Shown here piece after piece: positions 6,976-14,236 of a stretch of 64,000 nucleotides of DNA. A model generated the notes under the pieces. It had not been told where the DNA came from, ran no database searches, and saw only the letters and a list, made by a program, of their open reading frames with translations. The stretch lies in IMG/VR virus record IMGVR_UViG_3300043411_000921, positions 1 to 64,000 of that record, one strand, 5' to 3'. Position 1 is the first letter of the stretch; every line of letters begins with the position of its first letter. The position numbers were made by a program, and so were the translations under genes. This stretch comes from a virus.

Positions 6976-7170
6976 TCAGAGAGCCATCTCGAAATACAGA
7001 TCACAAACCGAGCAAATCCAGGTGCCAGGAACCGCAATCCTTCCACACTTGGAAGTGCCATCACGACCACGAAGGGTGAACATGGTCTGGTTGATCGGCC
7101 CAACCTTCTTCTCGTCGTTGCACCCGCAAAACTTGCAAGGCTCTTGAACCGTCTTGGTGTTGGAAGTCAT
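6976..7170 (-). CDS. Zinc-ribbon protein, 64 aa
   Basis: Two Cys pairs (CKFCGC at about residue 12 and ICSVC near residue 53) bracket a beta-rich core with GKCGRIAV-like strands, the layout of a zinc ribbon. Likely a small nucleic-acid-binding or adaptor protein. ATG at 7170, first gene after the promoter at 7203-7231. Confidence 0.75.
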   Translation of the reverse strand: MTSNTKTVQEPCKFCGCNDEKKVGPINQTMFTLRGRDGTSKCGRIAVPGTWICSVCDLYFEMAL

Positions 7171-7202
7171 GATGTCTCTCCGTCTGCTCTTGGGATGGTC
7201 TG

Positions 7203-7231
7203 ACTCTATCAGACAACCCCCAGCCGTTCAA
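7203..7231 (-). promoter_or_regulatory. Sigma70-type promoter
   Basis: Leftward TTGAAC (7226-7231), 17-bp spacer, TAGAGT (7203-7208). The -35 overlaps the last codons of the upstream gene. Confidence 0.75.
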
Positions 7232-7602
7232 GGGATTTTTCGTGGAAGCCTTGGCACGACCCTTGCACGCTTCTGAAGTCGAGGACAACCATTCTTCGGA
7301 ATCATCCACCTTTTCATTCTCTTATCAGGCAAACGTGTTTCCTTGTCGTAAACAGCACGAAAAAAACATGCGCATTCCCAATACCGAACATGCCCCAAAT
7401 CAGCACCTCGCAAATCCGCACGGCTGAAATCAGAGCCATCAATTTCTAAAGCTCCAAAATTCGCGTAACGCAAATCAGCGCCGCAAAACTTGTAGTTGTC
7501 CATCATCGGGAACCGAAAGGTCGCACCAACCAAGAAACATTTGCTGAAATTGAATCCAGCCCAACGATCAAAACTAAAAACTAAACCAAACCCAGAACGC
7601 AT
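7228..7602 (-). CDS. Pentapeptide-repeat protein with altered C terminus
   Basis: A 124-residue protein. Pentapeptides at about 18-80 ([31 protein letters not shown]) lead to DKETRLPDK, an echo of the caps in sibling genes. The FDP-GM part is missing, and the reading frame instead runs through the 16-bp motif and -35 box of the next promoter. This suggests the 3' end was lost and the frame now stops in regulatory DNA. ATG at 7602. Confidence 0.7.
   Translation of the reverse strand: MRSGFGLVFSFDRWAGFNFSKCFLVGATFRFPMMDNYKFCGADLRYANFGALEIDGSDFSRADLRGADLGHVRYWECACFFRAVYDKETRLPDKRMKRWMIPKNGCPRLQKRARVVPRLPRKIP
7252..7267. promoter_or_regulatory. 16-bp upstream motif
   Basis: TGGCACGACCCTTGCA, perfect, 21 bp beyond the -35 at 7226-7231. 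It lies inside the 3' end of the gene at 7228. Confidence 0.6.
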
Positions 7603-7638
7603 TGATTTTCTTTCTTCTTTCACCCACAACATCATCCT

Positions 7639-7701
7639 CTCTCTCCCCTTTCCTAAGCAATCCAATGAAACTTTGTGGATGATTTAGGAAAGGGGAGAGA
7701 G
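7639..7701. repeat. 18-bp perfect inverted repeat
   Basis: Arms 7639-7656 and 7684-7701 (CTCTCTCCCCTTTCCTAA and its complement) separated by 27 nt. It lies in the 170-bp gap between the RadA-like gene and the pentapeptide gene, in series with a second hairpin. Could be a terminator, an RNase III site or a protein-binding site. Confidence 0.8.
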
Positions 7702-7722
7702 AAGGAGATTGGGTGGATTGAA

Positions 7723-7764
7723 TTGACTCCCTGAAAGACTATTCCTAATCCTCCAGGGAGTCAA
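7723..7764 (-). terminator. Hairpin terminator after RadA-like gene
   Basis: Eleven-bp stem TTGACTCCCTG / CAGGGAGTCAA with a 20-nt loop, starting 10 nt after the RadA-like stop codon. There is no strong T-tract, so it may be a processing or stability hairpin instead. Confidence 0.55.
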
Positions 7765-7774
7765 TCAACATCTT

Positions 7775-8818
7775 TCAGAGGAAGTTGATACCGTTGCGGG
7801 TGATCTCGTATTCAAACTCTACGCCCGCGGAGCCCCAGCGGTTCTTTGCCACATCGAGGAGACGGCAACCATAGTTCTCCGACTTCCTGTCAGTGTTCTT
7901 CCGCATGTGAAGGTGCATGTCAATGGCGTGCTTCACACCATTCGTACCAAGAAACTCTCCATCCTTGCCAACCTGCGAAACGAACATCGCAACGGTGTAA
8001 TGCTGCTTCGTCCAAGCGTTGAGGCGATAAACCGCCTCCTCCTGCTGCTTCTGATCGCCCTTCTGACGACCAGCACCCGGACGAGTGCAGCCGACAGTCT
8101 GAATCGAGTCAATGAACAGAAAGAAACCGCGCTGCTCGGCAATCAGATCAAACTTGCAGTGCTCCTCCCGCAGGAGATCCGCATAAGCCAGAATGTCGCC
8201 AATGTCAACGAAGCTGGAAAAGAAAGCCTTACAGTCAGGGGAAGAGAGGTTGCGAAACCCCTTCTGCTCTGCACGAAGCATAACCTGCTCGGGCGACTCC
8301 TCACCACCATTGAGAAGGACAACGTGGCCCTGTCCAAGCAAAGCGTTGATCATCTGAAGAGTCCAGGTGCTCTTACCGCCACCAGACATACCCGAAATCA
8401 TGGCGAGAGTGCTGGGACGGATACCATCACCAGTGAACATCGCATCCGTATGAGCACAACCAGAAGGAAGGCTAACACGCAGACGCGGATCAATCTCAAT
8501 CTCTGCGAAGGCACCAGCACGCTCCACACCAAGCGACAGACGGCTGTGGGTCGGAGCCGAAGCAACCTCAACCTGCTGCTGCGACACGGAGCCCGCAGGC
8601 CGCTGAATCTGCGTGGACATGGTGAAGGAGCGCACGGGAGGCGTCAAAGCAACCCGGACAATCTCATTGTTGACGATTGCGTAACCCGGAACATGCTTGC
8701 CGCTAAGGAGCGCGTCAATCGTGCGCTGCTGCGGACCACGCTTCATACCAGAAGTGTTCACCGTAATGATGGTGCTGGGGTTGGTGTTGCTGGGACCGTT
8801 GTCGTTGGCGTTCGTCAT
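7775..8818 (-). CDS. RadA-like RecA-superfamily ATPase
   Basis: A 347-residue protein. It has a Walker A motif (GMSGGGKST, about residue 145), the RadA-type segment GGEESPEQVMLRAEQKG, a Walker B-like LFIDSIQTVG (about residue 235), a switch region FVSQVGKDGEF and a KNRWG motif matching the KNRFG signature of bacterial RadA/Sms. RadA is a helicase-like branch-migration factor in recombination. The zinc finger and the C-terminal Lon-like domain of cellular RadA are absent, and the first 110 residues are low-complexity. A phage recombination or replication role is inferred. The -10 box lies 6 nt before the ATG. Confidence 0.85.
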   Translation of the reverse strand: MTNANDNGPSNTNPSTIITVNTSGMKRGPQQRTIDALLSGKHVPGYAIVNNEIVRVALTPPVRSFTMSTQIQRPAGSVSQQQVEVASAPTHSRLSLGVERAGAFAEIEIDPRLRVSLPSGCAHTDAMFTGDGIRPSTLAMISGMSGGGKSTWTLQMINALLGQGHVVLLNGGEESPEQVMLRAEQKGFRNLSSPDCKAFFSSFVDIGDILAYADLLREEHCKFDLIAEQRGFFLFIDSIQTVGCTRPGAGRQKGDQKQQEEAVYRLNAWTKQHYTVAMFVSQVGKDGEFLGTNGVKHAIDMHLHMRKNTDRKSENYGCRLLDVAKNRWGSAGVEFEYEITRNGINFL

Positions 8819-8824
8819 GGTCCT

Positions 8825-8853
8825 AACCTACCAGACTCCCCCAGACGGGTCAA
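8825..8853 (-). promoter_or_regulatory. Sigma70-type promoter, leaderless arrangement
   Basis: Leftward TTGACC (8848-8853), 17-bp spacer, TAGGTT (8825-8830). Only 6 nt separate the -10 from the ATG at 8818, so the transcript would begin at or next to the start codon. Confidence 0.75.
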
Positions 8854-8874
8854 AGGGTTTTTCGATCACATCCT

Positions 8875-8931
8875 TGGCATGAGAGTTGCAAACAGCTCAA
8901 GCCAACACCAAACAGTGGCACGAGCCTTGCA
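8875..8931. promoter_or_regulatory. Two copies of the 16-bp upstream motif
   Basis: TGGCATGAGAGTTGCA at 8875-8890, 22 bp beyond the -35, and TGGCACGAGCCTTGCA at 8916-8931. Confidence 0.6.
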
Positions 8932-8981
8932 ACGTATCCTTATATGGCTCTCCCAGGTTTCTCAGATTTGTTTCCTGGACT

Positions 8982-9680
8982 CTATCGCTCCAAAGTATCA
9001 ATCAATGAAAACAATTCGCTTTCATTAACCAAACGGTGAACGAGTGGAATGTCATGTCTTGCCGTTGCGATGATAATGGTTTTGTTGTCTGCCACCATTC
9101 CAAGAATTTCTTCACCGTGCGCCATTGCGTATCCAGCCAAATTCAACTTGTAGAGTTTGCTTCCGATTTGGTAGTGCGTGTTTGCTGCCGGATATTGAAC
9201 TGGGTGTTTGGTCAGTTGTGTAAACCGACATCCGTAAAGTCGTGCTGTTTTAAGCGTGCTGTATTTGAAGGAACAACGAGTAAGACGCGCATTCAAAAAA
9301 GAGGCGCCCTCAAACACGCATCTTTTCAAGTTCGAATCAAGAAATCTTGCTCCAAAGAATTCTGCGTCAGTGAAATTGCACTGCTCGAACCAAGATTTTC
9401 CAACATGGGAATCATTAAATTGAGCCCCTTTGAAGCTGCAATTCTCGAAGAAAACATCTTTCAAGTAGGTGTAGCTGAAATCAAATCCAGACAAGTCGAG
9501 GTTTTCAAACTTGAAAACTATTGTTCCCGGCATGTTTCTGTATGTTGTTCTGTTTGACTCGTGATAAATCCTTTCGAGCCATTTTCCTCCAGAGCAGGAT
9601 GGCATGTTACCCCTTCTGTTTTTGCGTTGGTTTTCTGTCTCCTTCAGGAAATCGTGCCAAAATTGTGCTTGTGTTTTCAT
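8982..9680 (-). CDS. Loose pentapeptide-repeat protein, 232 aa
   Basis: Residues about 55-150 are F/C-type pentapeptides (FENLDLSGFDFSYTYLKDV, FEQCNFTDAEFFGARF). The last 70 residues form a non-repeat domain (KLYKLNLAGYAMA..IIIATARHDI) analogous to the tails of 2160 and 3666. Start MKTQAQFWHDFLKE at 9680, 12 nt after the previous gene. Confidence 0.75.
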   Translation of the reverse strand: MKTQAQFWHDFLKETENQRKNRRGNMPSCSGGKWLERIYHESNRTTYRNMPGTIVFKFENLDLSGFDFSYTYLKDVFFENCSFKGAQFNDSHVGKSWFEQCNFTDAEFFGARFLDSNLKRCVFEGASFLNARLTRCSFKYSTLKTARLYGCRFTQLTKHPVQYPAANTHYQIGSKLYKLNLAGYAMAHGEEILGMVADNKTIIIATARHDIPLVHRLVNESELFSLIDTLER

Positions 9681-9692
9681 TGTGTTGTTTTC

Positions 9693-10427
9693 TCAGTCGT
9701 TAGGGTTTTTGGTAACAGCCACGAAAGTTCCATGAATAAGCCAGAGTGGTAAATCTCGGTAAATCTCTCCTGTCGCTGGGCAGGTGAATGAGAAGGTTTT
9801 TGTTTTGGTGTTCACGTCAAACAACATCACCATCATTCCATTTTCAACGCCGAAATTCAATTTCGCCTTGGAGAAATCAAAGGTTTCCAGAATGAAACTG
9901 AGTAAGGCTTCGATCCTAACAGCTTTGGCGAGTGCCCCAGTAACCAAGCCCTTCTCTTTTGGATCAGAGAATCTAGCAGTGGAAATGCCATCACACTGGG
10001 AAAATGCGCAACCCGTTAGGTTCGCATCCCTGAAGTCTGCAAAACACAAGTTGGTGTTGAGAAACCCTGCTTGTGTTAGATCAGCACCTGAAAAGTTTAC
10101 TGAGTCTGCATAACAGTTTCGAAAAACATGCCCTGTCAGGTTCATCCCAGAAAAGTTTGCAAAGTTCAAACGATCCAGCAGAAACTCTTTGCTCATTTGT
10201 TGTGGTGTGTTGCGAAAATCAACACCCTCCTTGATATCTTTCCTTGGATCGTATTTCCTTGGAAACCACTTGTACCAGTTCTCGAAAATGAATCTTGTAG
10301 AGTAAACCGTCGGATAGACAACCAAAAAGAGCAACACCTTCAAAAACAACAAAATCATGGTATGTGCAACAAGAACACAAACAATGTTTTCACTCAGAAA
10401 GTTTTTGATTTGTTGTTTGGTTGGCAT
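9693..10427 (-). CDS. Membrane-anchored pentapeptide-repeat protein
   Basis: A 244-residue protein. A hydrophobic segment (residues about 15-42) suggests a single N-terminal membrane anchor. Pentapeptides at about 85-150 (LNFANFSGMNLTGHVFRNC) are followed by a beta-rich tail with FTCPATGEIYRDLPL. The only pentapeptide protein here with a clear membrane anchor. Its start overlaps the 3' end of the next gene by 34 nt. Confidence 0.75.
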   Translation of the reverse strand: MPTKQQIKNFLSENIVCVLVAHTMILLFLKVLLFLVVYPTVYSTRFIFENWYKWFPRKYDPRKDIKEGVDFRNTPQQMSKEFLLDRLNFANFSGMNLTGHVFRNCYADSVNFSGADLTQAGFLNTNLCFADFRDANLTGCAFSQCDGISTARFSDPKEKGLVTGALAKAVRIEALLSFILETFDFSKAKLNFGVENGMMVMLFDVNTKTKTFSFTCPATGEIYRDLPLWLIHGTFVAVTKNPND

Positions 10428-11260
10428 AGCGGAGGCGGCTCCTTGAGCATGGTGAGGATTCTGGAGTTGGAGAACTTTTGAGTTTTACCTGTTTCTGGGA
10501 ATAGTAGTGTAAACGTCTTCTTGTTTTTCTCAACCACAACACCAAACGGAATTTGTTCTTCTGGGAGGCAGGAAAGGATTGCCGAACTCTGAGGGTTATA
10601 TTTCTCTGAAGGTTTATGGGCAACCTTCAACAATTTTCCAACCGCAAGATCAACTGGTTTTGGCGGGATGCTCTTTGAATCCCACGGAACATCTAGTTTG
10701 TATTGTCCTGTTGTTTCATTGGGAAAGAAGGGAAACGCAGCCCCAAACAGTGACGTTTGACTTAAATCACAATCAACAAACCAGCGTTTTTCAGAGTATC
10801 TTTGCGGGAAAGCTCCAACGAACCGAGCATTATCAAACTTGCATCTTTCGAAGTAGAAGCAACCTTCCATGCTCTTCACAAATTTGCAGCCACTAAAGTC
10901 ACAATCAATGAACCTGCAATTTCCAGGCGCCATAGACAACCAAAATTCACACCCTCTGAAATCTGCTTTTCTGATAACAATTTCTCCGGTTTTGGATAAC
11001 GCCATCTCCTCAAAGTTTTCAAGTGCGCGATACAAAACGTCTTGGCTGCGTGGATAAGCAAACCCAGCAGTTGGATTCTTTGGATCTTCAAACAGCTTTT
11101 TGTATCCAATGATCCAGTTGTTTAGTTTGAGTTGATGCCCTTTGTTCCCGTTGGTCTTCAACCAAAGCAAATGGGAAAGAAGGAACTTCCTGAGTTGCCG
11201 CTTCTCGTATGGAAGATGGCGAAGGGGTTTGTTGAGTGGATCAGCTTTGGGATGAATCAT
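10394..11260 (-). CDS. Pentapeptide-like protein with SH3-like tail
   Basis: A 288-residue protein: a basic helical N-terminal region, a short F/C pentapeptide block (about 110-180: CRFIDCDFSGCKFVKSMEG), then a tail where VGKLLKVAHKP and FTLLFPETGKTQKF match the N- and C-terminal strands of the SH3-like array proteins. It therefore links the two expanded families. Start at 11260; the next 40 nt upstream hold a GC-rich hairpin. Confidence 0.7.
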   Translation of the reverse strand: MIHPKADPLNKPLRHLPYEKRQLRKFLLSHLLWLKTNGNKGHQLKLNNWIIGYKKLFEDPKNPTAGFAYPRSQDVLYRALENFEEMALSKTGEIVIRKADFRGCEFWLSMAPGNCRFIDCDFSGCKFVKSMEGCFYFERCKFDNARFVGAFPQRYSEKRWFVDCDLSQTSLFGAAFPFFPNETTGQYKLDVPWDSKSIPPKPVDLAVGKLLKVAHKPSEKYNPQSSAILSCLPEEQIPFGVVVEKNKKTFTLLFPETGKTQKFSNSRILTMLKEPPPLCQPNNKSKTF

Positions 11261-11274
11261 TGTTTTTTGTGTTT

Positions 11275-11291
11275 GGGGGGCCTCCCCCGGC
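11275..11291. repeat. 17-nt GC hairpin repeat, copy 1
   Basis: GGGGGGCCTCCCCCGGC, identical to 37781-37797. It can form a 5-bp G/C hairpin and is followed at both sites by a CTAGG-containing stretch. Possibly a terminator or boundary remnant. Confidence 0.5.
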
Positions 11292-11301
11292 CTCGCTGGG
11301 A

Positions 11302-11493
11302 CTAGGTGCTTGTATCAATCAATTCAAGCTCGTCATCATGAAACCAATAACAATCGACTTCATGCTCGATGGAACCGTTAGCAACCAACACAAGAAATTC
11401 AGTTCCCCAACTATCAATGATCACTCCGAAAAAAGGAAATACGCCATCACGTTTAAATTCACAATCACACCTTACCAAATCACCAACCTTCAT
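11302..11493 (-). CDS. SH3-like small paralog (GDLV type), 63 aa
   Basis: Begins MKVGDLVRCDCEFK, then FFGVIIDSWG and FLVLVANGSIEHEV as the middle and last strands. First and shortest clear array member met from the left. Its start overlaps the upstream stop by 4 nt. Confidence 0.7.
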   Translation of the reverse strand: MKVGDLVRCDCEFKRDGVFPFFGVIIDSWGTEFLVLVANGSIEHEVDCYWFHDDELELIDTST

Positions 11494-11741
11494 TTGTTTT
11501 TCAATCCATCCCAGGATACAAGCAACTCCTCAACCAAATCACAATAAAACCACCAAATCTCCAACAGTCCATCGGACTCTCTTCCTTTGACGGCAATATT
11601 CATCAACGCATCTCTGGCAACCTGTGGAATATGTTCCGCACTCATTCCAGTTGCTTTTTCGGCATCTTGAACAAATCTTTCCCAATTCGTTTCATAGAAG
11701 CCATCCAGAATTCCAAGCTCAACATCGGAAGGGGTTGTCAT
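11490..11741 (-). CDS. Small acidic helical protein, 83 aa
   Basis: Begins MTTPSDVELGILDGFYETNW; mostly helical and acidic, with no SH3-like signature. A purine-rich site (AGGAGATAAAC) precedes the ATG. A TTGACA hexamer lies near 11778 but no convincing -10 was found. No family recognised. Confidence 0.65.
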   Translation of the reverse strand: MTTPSDVELGILDGFYETNWERFVQDAEKATGMSAEHIPQVARDALMNIAVKGRESDGLLEIWWFYCDLVEELLVSWDGLKNK

Positions 11742-11780
11742 GTTTATCTCCTATCTTTGTCTCACAGTAAAGAAGGATTG

Positions 11781-12611
11781 TCAAGTCATTCCTCTGAGGG
11801 ACTTGTAGAGATTTGAATACATCATTTCTGGATCATTCTCAGACAACCCAGCACGCTGACCATCCGAAATCTCAATCACAATCCAGTTTCCATCTTCCTT
11901 TTGAGCAACATCCAAAGTGAAGAAAGGAATGTTGGGAGACACTCTCTCAGCAGCTTCGCTAAGGATGCTGGGAGGAATAATAGAGGCGTCTGGTGGTGAG
12001 GATAACCCTGCGTCATCTACCGGCCAATAGAAGCCACTAGAAAGCATCCTCGAACCATAGAAGAACAGTCTAAATTCCATCGACACAGGACAAGACTTCC
12101 CATCCCAGCAACCAAGTCTTTTCAATGGAACATATTCCCGAGCAACGATTTGTTGACCATCAAATCTTGGGTTGTTGTTCATTTCGACGAGAAGGTTGAT
12201 GGCTTGCTGTTTGTCAGCCGCAAACATCTTGTTCCAGCGAGACTTATCCGCTTTCGCTCCCTTCACAATAAAACCTTTGTGTTCGGGGAAGGTTGGAAGG
12301 GTTGAAAAGTCTGTGTAAGTTTTTGGTGTGAGTTCATCCAGGTCATAAGACCAACTGGACGGATCATCCGCATAGACATACGCTCGACGATCATTCAACA
12401 GCGTACCGCCCAGCCTTTTGACTTGGGTTTCAACTCTACGAGGCCAAGGCCACATCGTATGCCTTGCAATCACCAAATCCCCAGGCTGAACATCCAAAAC
12501 ACAATCAGAAATCACGAAGTCTGTGTGATTCCTTACTGCATCTAGTTCTCCTGGATCAATAACAGATGCTTCAAACAGCCAAAGGATTCTGCCAAGATGA
12601 GGAGTATTCAT
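11781..12611 (-). CDS. ATP-grasp protein, R2K-like clade
   Basis: A 276-residue protein with the ATP-grasp order of elements: PGDLVIARHT, GGTLLNDRRAYVYADDP, the lysine-bearing GFIVKGAKADKSRWNKMF, REYVPL, EFRLFFYG and a C-terminal acidic/Asn-type metal motif (FFTLDVAQ..WIVIEISDGQRAG). I associate this with the phage-rich ATP-grasp clade called R2K. ATP-grasp ligases join a carboxylate to an amine or thiol via an acyl phosphate; the substrate here is unknown. Start at 12611 overlaps the upstream stop (12608) by 4 nt. Confidence 0.75.
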   Translation of the reverse strand: MNTPHLGRILWLFEASVIDPGELDAVRNHTDFVISDCVLDVQPGDLVIARHTMWPWPRRVETQVKRLGGTLLNDRRAYVYADDPSSWSYDLDELTPKTYTDFSTLPTFPEHKGFIVKGAKADKSRWNKMFAADKQQAINLLVEMNNNPRFDGQQIVAREYVPLKRLGCWDGKSCPVSMEFRLFFYGSRMLSSGFYWPVDDAGLSSPPDASIIPPSILSEAAERVSPNIPFFTLDVAQKEDGNWIVIEISDGQRAGLSENDPEMMYSNLYKSLRGMT

Positions 12612-13240
12612 TTGTTGGTGTTCGGAATCGGAGTTCTTGTTGAAAGATCGAACAAAGCAAGGGAAAGACGACGACAAGCTTCGTGCCAAGCTGTTCGAAC
12701 TTCTGGGTTTTCAGACTCAGCAAACCTCTTGGAATTCTTGTCGTAATATTGAAGGTTAGAACAGGCGTCTTGTGCTTTGCCGAGAATTTTTGCGCTAAAA
12801 ACCTGTGCAGGAGTAAGTTTTTTGGATTCTCTGTTTCCATAGCCAAAACCATAGGTGGAGCCAACCCCTTCTTCGTGTGGACCACAAACTCTGACATCTT
12901 CACCAATCCCACAAAGAGCACTGAGAGCAAATCCGGGACAGCCATCGGAATGCCAGTTTTGGTTCAATTCTTCAAGCTGATGCCAATGAGCTTCTCCGCA
13001 AAAAACGCACGCAACCGTTTGATCACATGCCTCATACATCCAAGGCATCACTTCAACCAACTCTGTCAAAACCTCTTCGTAATTCCCAAGCACTCGCTCC
13101 AGCAACTTCCTCATCTCTTCTGGAGAAAGAGAGTCAAGACCACTGGTTCTGAGTGTTTTGGTCTGCTCAAGAGTGAGACAGTGTTTCAGTTTGTGTGTGA
13201 GGTTTGGATCAACCTCGTTTTCATTCGGTGGCATCGTCAT
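12608..13240 (-). CDS. Cys/His-rich hypothetical protein, 210 aa
   Basis: The N-terminal half is helical (LTLEQTKTLRTSGLDSLSPE). The centre holds CVFCGEAHWHQLEEL and HSDGCPGF, a plausible zinc-binding CxxC-H-C site at about residues 78-105. The C-terminal half is helical. ATG at 13240 or 13234. Its start lies inside the 3' end of the interrupted gene upstream, which argues that the upstream frame was once read through to 13221. Confidence 0.7.
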   Translation of the reverse strand: MTMPPNENEVDPNLTHKLKHCLTLEQTKTLRTSGLDSLSPEEMRKLLERVLGNYEEVLTELVEVMPWMYEACDQTVACVFCGEAHWHQLEELNQNWHSDGCPGFALSALCGIGEDVRVCGPHEEGVGSTYGFGYGNRESKKLTPAQVFSAKILGKAQDACSNLQYYDKNSKRFAESENPEVRTAWHEACRRLSLALFDLSTRTPIPNTNK

Positions 13241-13697
13241 AGACCTCGCAGTAACACTTTCCGTTTTTCAGATCATCCCCCGAAGTGTGGGAATGACACG
13301 GAAAATTGTTGTAAAAATCGGTTTCGAAGATTTTCCTCAGAAAATCCTCACCACTAACGGGAATGAGTTTATTCGGGTGCTTTGCATGATACCAACGTTA
13401 CCAAACCCGAACCGTGTCCCGATAGTGTGGGTCTGGATAGTTGATAAACACCCTGGTTGGACAAGTGGGAACTTGCTTCCAGGTGAGGTTGTTGTATCCG
13501 AACTCTTTTGCCGGAGCCCATCGGCCACCACACGCCCTGCGATAACTCTTGAACCCACTCTTGAAAGGAACCAAAAGGAAAAGGAGCCGCACCAGGAAAG
13601 AAACCAAAGACTTGGGCTTGGGCTTGGGAGGAACCATAAGATCCTTTGCAGAAACTCGGTAGTGCTGCATGAAAGAAGTGTTGTTGGGCGTGTTCAT
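13221..13697 (-). pseudogene. Small membrane protein interrupted by in-frame TAA
   Basis: From ATG 13697 the frame reads about 99 residues with a hydrophobic segment (SFLVRLLFLLVPF, near residue 35) to a TAA at 13398-13400 after RDTVRVW. The same frame then stays open for 58 codons (RWYHAKHPNKLIPVSGEDF and on) with protein-like composition. It ends in TGA at 13221, overlapping the next gene's start in the manner usual here. Either a recent nonsense mutation (CAA to TAA fits) or programmed read-through. TAA is used as an ordinary stop elsewhere, for example by the RNA ligase and MnmA genes. Confidence 0.7.
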
Positions 13698-14029
13698 TAT
13701 CCGGCGTAGCTCCAGAGAATCCAGCAGGGCTGGGTGTTTGGCGTTGATGGTCTGAGTGTATCAGGAACCTTGTTCAAGCGCAAGAGAAAATCGTCCGTGG
13801 CTGGAAGATCGCTGGGGATGCAGATGGCTCCGTTGTCAATCTCATATCCATAACGATCCGTTGCTACTGAAATGGCAGAACCTCTTGCATAAACCACGGC
13901 GAAGTCTCCTCCACCCATCGGTTCAACCAACTCAACGGCATAATCACTGGACTCATCAAAGAAATCGTAATCAGGTGGTGCTGGAATCTTCCAGCCAAAA
14001 ACCAAATAAACTGACAGTGAGGTTGACAT
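13697..14029 (-). CDS. Hypothetical protein, 110 aa, possible SH3-like
   Basis: Begins MSTSLSVYLVFGWKIPAPPD; contains VVYARGSAISVATD and ends CWILWSYAG. Beta-rich, but the G-x-L start motif is missing. Four-nt overlap with the interrupted gene downstream. Confidence 0.6.
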   Translation of the reverse strand: MSTSLSVYLVFGWKIPAPPDYDFFDESSDYAVELVEPMGGGDFAVVYARGSAISVATDRYGYEIDNGAICIPSDLPATDDFLLRLNKVPDTLRPSTPNTQPCWILWSYAG

Positions 14030-14038
14030 AGTATTTTC

Positions 14039-14236
14039 TTATTCTTCTTCTTGGGATTGGTGAGGAGTTGGGTCAAGGTAGCCAAAAACATTTGGAATCC
14101 AGACAAGTTTTCCTTCCGGGGAAAGGAGGCGAATAAACTCCTGATCCTGTTCGGTGGTTTTGAAACCAACGATCAAGTAGGTGATGGTGCTTGGGGAGAA
14201 CAAATCACCAATGCGGATTGAAATGTTTCGGCTCAT
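14039..14236 (-). CDS. SH3-like small paralog (GDL type), 65 aa
   Basis: RIGDLFSPSTITYLIVG followed by the closing strands IRLLSPEGKLVWIP; acidic tail SQEEE. A minimal version of the fold and one of the clearest P-x-G-K examples. Confidence 0.75.
   Translation of the reverse strand: MSRNISIRIGDLFSPSTITYLIVGFKTTEQDQEFIRLLSPEGKLVWIPNVFGYLDPTPHQSQEEE

Noticed and set aside
7907-9028. A 373-codon + strand frame opposite the RadA-like gene.
   Set aside because: Antisense of a gene with clear Walker A and KNRWG motifs; Arg/Thr/His-rich shadow.
13398-13400. Recoding of TAA as a sense codon genome-wide.
   Set aside because: TAA ends clear genes such as the RNA ligase (33346) and mnmA (46561), so the code is standard.
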